Part shown: in pieces, positions 62,129 to 64,000 of the stretch | Numbering within the stretch: position 1 is the stretch's first letter | How the letters are laid out: every line of letters starts with the position of its first letter | DNA from: Triops longicaudatus | Taxonomy: Eukaryota > Arthropoda > Branchiopoda > Notostraca > Triopsidae | Length of the DNA stretch: 64,000 nt | NCBI GenBank assembly: GCA_022885665.1 | Contig: JAGQDJ010000012.1 | Location: 372,001-436,000, forward strand | Direction of reading: 5' to 3' | Made by a program: the position numbers and the translations under genes | Notes under the pieces: generated by a model | What the model was told of the DNA's origin: nothing | Database searches by the model: none | Seen by the model: the letters and a program-made list of their open reading frames with translations, nothing else

Positions 62129-63225
62129 TTAAGCTCAGCTGGCAGCTAGTATTCTCAACTTATTGGCCACCGTAAACGAAATTCACCGTCCAATGTCCTG
62201 GCCTTTCATTCTGCGAAAACGTGATACATTTATTAGAACCACTTTCGTACCACGGGAAGATTTAGCCTAACAAATTTGTGGCTACTTAAAGCTCGATTAG
62301 AAAATTGGTTTTAGATTGCAATGAAGTAATGATTAATAGTGTCGAATCTTTTCAAGGATTTGAAATCGAAATCTGAACATAGAAACTAATTTGATCAGTG
62401 TTAGTGCACATAGAATGCCACTTAGTCTCAGCAACATTGTAGTCTGTAAATCAGTTTCGTTAGATCTACTGATTACTTTAGTAAAAGAATTTCATTATAA
62501 ATCTTATTACTGCATTCACGTAGAATTGCTGGAATTCTTACAGAACGGATAATCTTGTCTTACATTGGTAGTTGAGTTGCCATTATAAAATATTTTGACT
62601 CGTGTTGAAAACTATATAGTAAAGTTTTATATGCAGTGTATTACTATATCTTCACCCTACGGGCAGTGGCTGTACTCTACTAACGTGTATGGTTTCGATT
62701 TCCTCCATAATACACTCATTTGTCTCTTATATTATGTAACGATGTCCATGTCTATTTCTTGCTAAACTGAACAAATATATTTATAAACCGTATTTTTCAA
62801 AAAAAAAAAATTGTAGGTTCATTGCGTCAAACTTACTCGACAGTTCAATGCTGCCATCATCGCAACGAAAAATCGCCATATTTAAGTCTCGATGACTTTA
62901 CAACGCCGGTTAGGGGTTTACCCATATGTAATGGCATTATTCGTGACGTTTTGCTTTACTGCAAAAACAAAAACTTAATTTTTAACTCTCCAAACAGATC
63001 AGGTTACCACTACTGAACGGAAATATACTATTTTTGCTAAACATAGGTGCCGGAATATATGTGTATTCATCACTGTCGACGTGATGCCAAATTGGAGGGA
63101 ATTCGAAGCTATTCGCAGGCGAAATATCTAACTCTGTTCGTGGTTCATAATCTAGCACCAAGACAGTAAACACCAAATTTGAACTGAGGCTCTAATGTGT
63201 TGTCACGTCAACTTTCAAAGTAGAA
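62129..63225. other. 3' region of the tyrosine-rich gene and HAUS3 upstream region
   Basis: About 1.1 kb. AATAAA-like signals and A runs lie near 62800. A leftward ORF (62982-63176) has balanced codons and splice-like ends but no ATG, and would need 5' exons antisense to HAUS3, so it is not called. A rightward 64-codon ORF at 62822 is unrecognised. Confidence 0.4.
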
Positions 63226-63902
63226 ATGGGCTCACGCTTACATTCAAAGCTAGAAGAAATTAAATATGATTCCTCCAACTTTAACAAAAGCTCTTTTGAC
63301 TGGATGTTCGAAAACAAGAGGGTCAGTCCCTTTTTGGAATGGATTTGTGACACAATTAACCCGAAAATGGTTCTTACTGAGAACGAAGCCAAAACGTGAG
63401 AATATTTTTAAAATAATAGCTTGTATATAATAATATGCTTTTTATTCTTCCAAGTTACGATGAGTTAATGAAGAAGCAGACGCCTCTCCTTACCGGTGAC
63501 AAACTGAAAGCCGCTTTGGAATGCTATGAAGCCGATGCTCGCGAAACGGAGCTGAAAACCCAAGCTCGTATTGAATCATTAAAAGTAAAGAGACAGGCTT
63601 TACTGAACAAAACACAGAAATTAGAGCACACAGAGCAAATTCTCAGGAAGCAAGTGAGAATATGCGAGGGAGCGAAAAAAACGGTTCGGAAAATACCAGA
63701 AAAGCCCATTTCCAATCCTGATTATCCTGAGCAATGGCTCTCCCACGTGAAACAAGCCCAAGAAACATTTCATTCCATCGCAGCTAATGCGCAAAAACAA
63801 AAGCCGTTACTTTTGAACCAACAGAACTTGATGCAGTATTTGGCTACAGAAAAAGAATACGAGGAAGTCTTGAAGGAATTCATAAGTCGTCAGTTTTTCA
63901 AT
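63226..63902 (+). CDS. HAUS3: HAUS augmin-like complex subunit 3, N-terminal part (continues past window)
   Basis: Exons 63226-63395 and 63455-63902 join in phase; a donor (TTCAAT/gtaagc) follows, so the gene continues to the right. About 206 residues are seen. HAUS3 is an augmin subunit that recruits gamma-tubulin to spindle microtubules for branching nucleation. The N-terminus has the family's calponin-like signature, SFDWMFENKRVSPFLEWICD, then YDELMKKQTPLLTGDKLKAA (ELEAF/IL..GKPIL in human). A long coiled coil follows (KVKRQALLNKTQKLEHTEQI) and a conserved stretch ending LKEFISRQFFN. The ATG has no competing upstream start. Confidence 0.88.
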
Positions 63903-64000
63903 GTAAGCTTTAAATCAAAAATTTACTAAAATTTATTAACTGAATGCTGTTATAGCGTGTAACAATTTTTTTTTCTCTCTTTATTTTTTTTATATATATA
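63903..64000. other. HAUS3: HAUS3 intron, cut by window end
   Basis: AT-rich sequence ending in a T/TA tract; the next HAUS3 exon is outside the window. Confidence 0.7.

Noticed and set aside
62982..63176. Leftward coding-like ORF just upstream of HAUS3
   Set aside because: It has no start codon; any 5' exons would have to lie antisense within HAUS3, and the next downstream exon would be separated by a 49-bp intron, shorter than others here.

Overview
This is a nuclear segment from an animal, most likely an arthropod. The genes carry spliceosomal introns, many only 54-70 bp long. The sequence is AT-rich with long poly-T tracts. Three Pol III tRNA genes are present. The best matches from memory are arthropod-type proteins, especially a soluble guanylate cyclase of the Drosophila Gyc-89D type. 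The species cannot be fixed from the sequence; it is unlikely to be a higher dipteran, because a recognisable CENP-T is present. Genes are densely packed and often share divergent promoters or have closely convergent 3' ends.

Layout, left to right. 1-12.5 kb, minus: the ectodomain, GPS, first membrane segment and PLAT domain of a polycystin-1-like receptor; its remaining membrane segments lie beyond the left edge. 12.6-14.5 kb, minus: NSUN6 tRNA m5C methyltransferase. 15.1-16.4 kb, plus: RPL11, with a well-formed H/ACA snoRNA candidate in its last intron. 17.0-17.5 kb, minus: an unrecognised ORF pair. 17.5-17.9 kb, plus: GSKIP. 19.2-23.5 kb, plus: a CENP-T-like kinetochore protein with a seven-copy S/T-P plus helix array. 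25.2-26.0 kb: tRNA-Arg(ACG) and tRNA-Leu(AAG). 26.4-33.6 kb, plus: a TMCC-family ER protein with tRNA-Leu(CAG) inside a GC-AG intron. 34.1-35.7 kb, minus: pyrroline-5-carboxylate reductase. 36.9-37.9 kb, plus: OVCA2 serine hydrolase. 38.1-38.9 kb, minus: elongin B. 39.3-41.1 kb, plus: adenosine kinase. 41.2-41.9 kb, minus: SENP8/NEDP1 deneddylase. 42.3-43.8 kb, plus: HIBCH. 44.7-46.3 kb, plus: a TGN38/TGOLN2-like membrane protein. 47.4-52.0 kb, minus: an atypical soluble guanylate cyclase. 53-59 kb: a gene-poor stretch with diverged direct repeats and a truncated HADHA copy. 59.2-62.1 kb, plus: a secreted tyrosine-rich repetitive protein. 63.2 kb to the end, plus: the start of HAUS3 (augmin).

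The genes do not form one pathway. They are mostly housekeeping functions (translation, tRNA modification, mitochondrial valine and proline metabolism, ubiquitin/NEDD8 handling, spindle and kinetochore) mixed with signalling receptors and one structural secreted protein. The observations most worth following up are the CENP-T repeat array, the intronic H/ACA snoRNA, three GC-AG introns in one window, the paired cysteine loss in the polycystin GPS, and the repeat/pseudogene block beside the tyrosine-rich gene.
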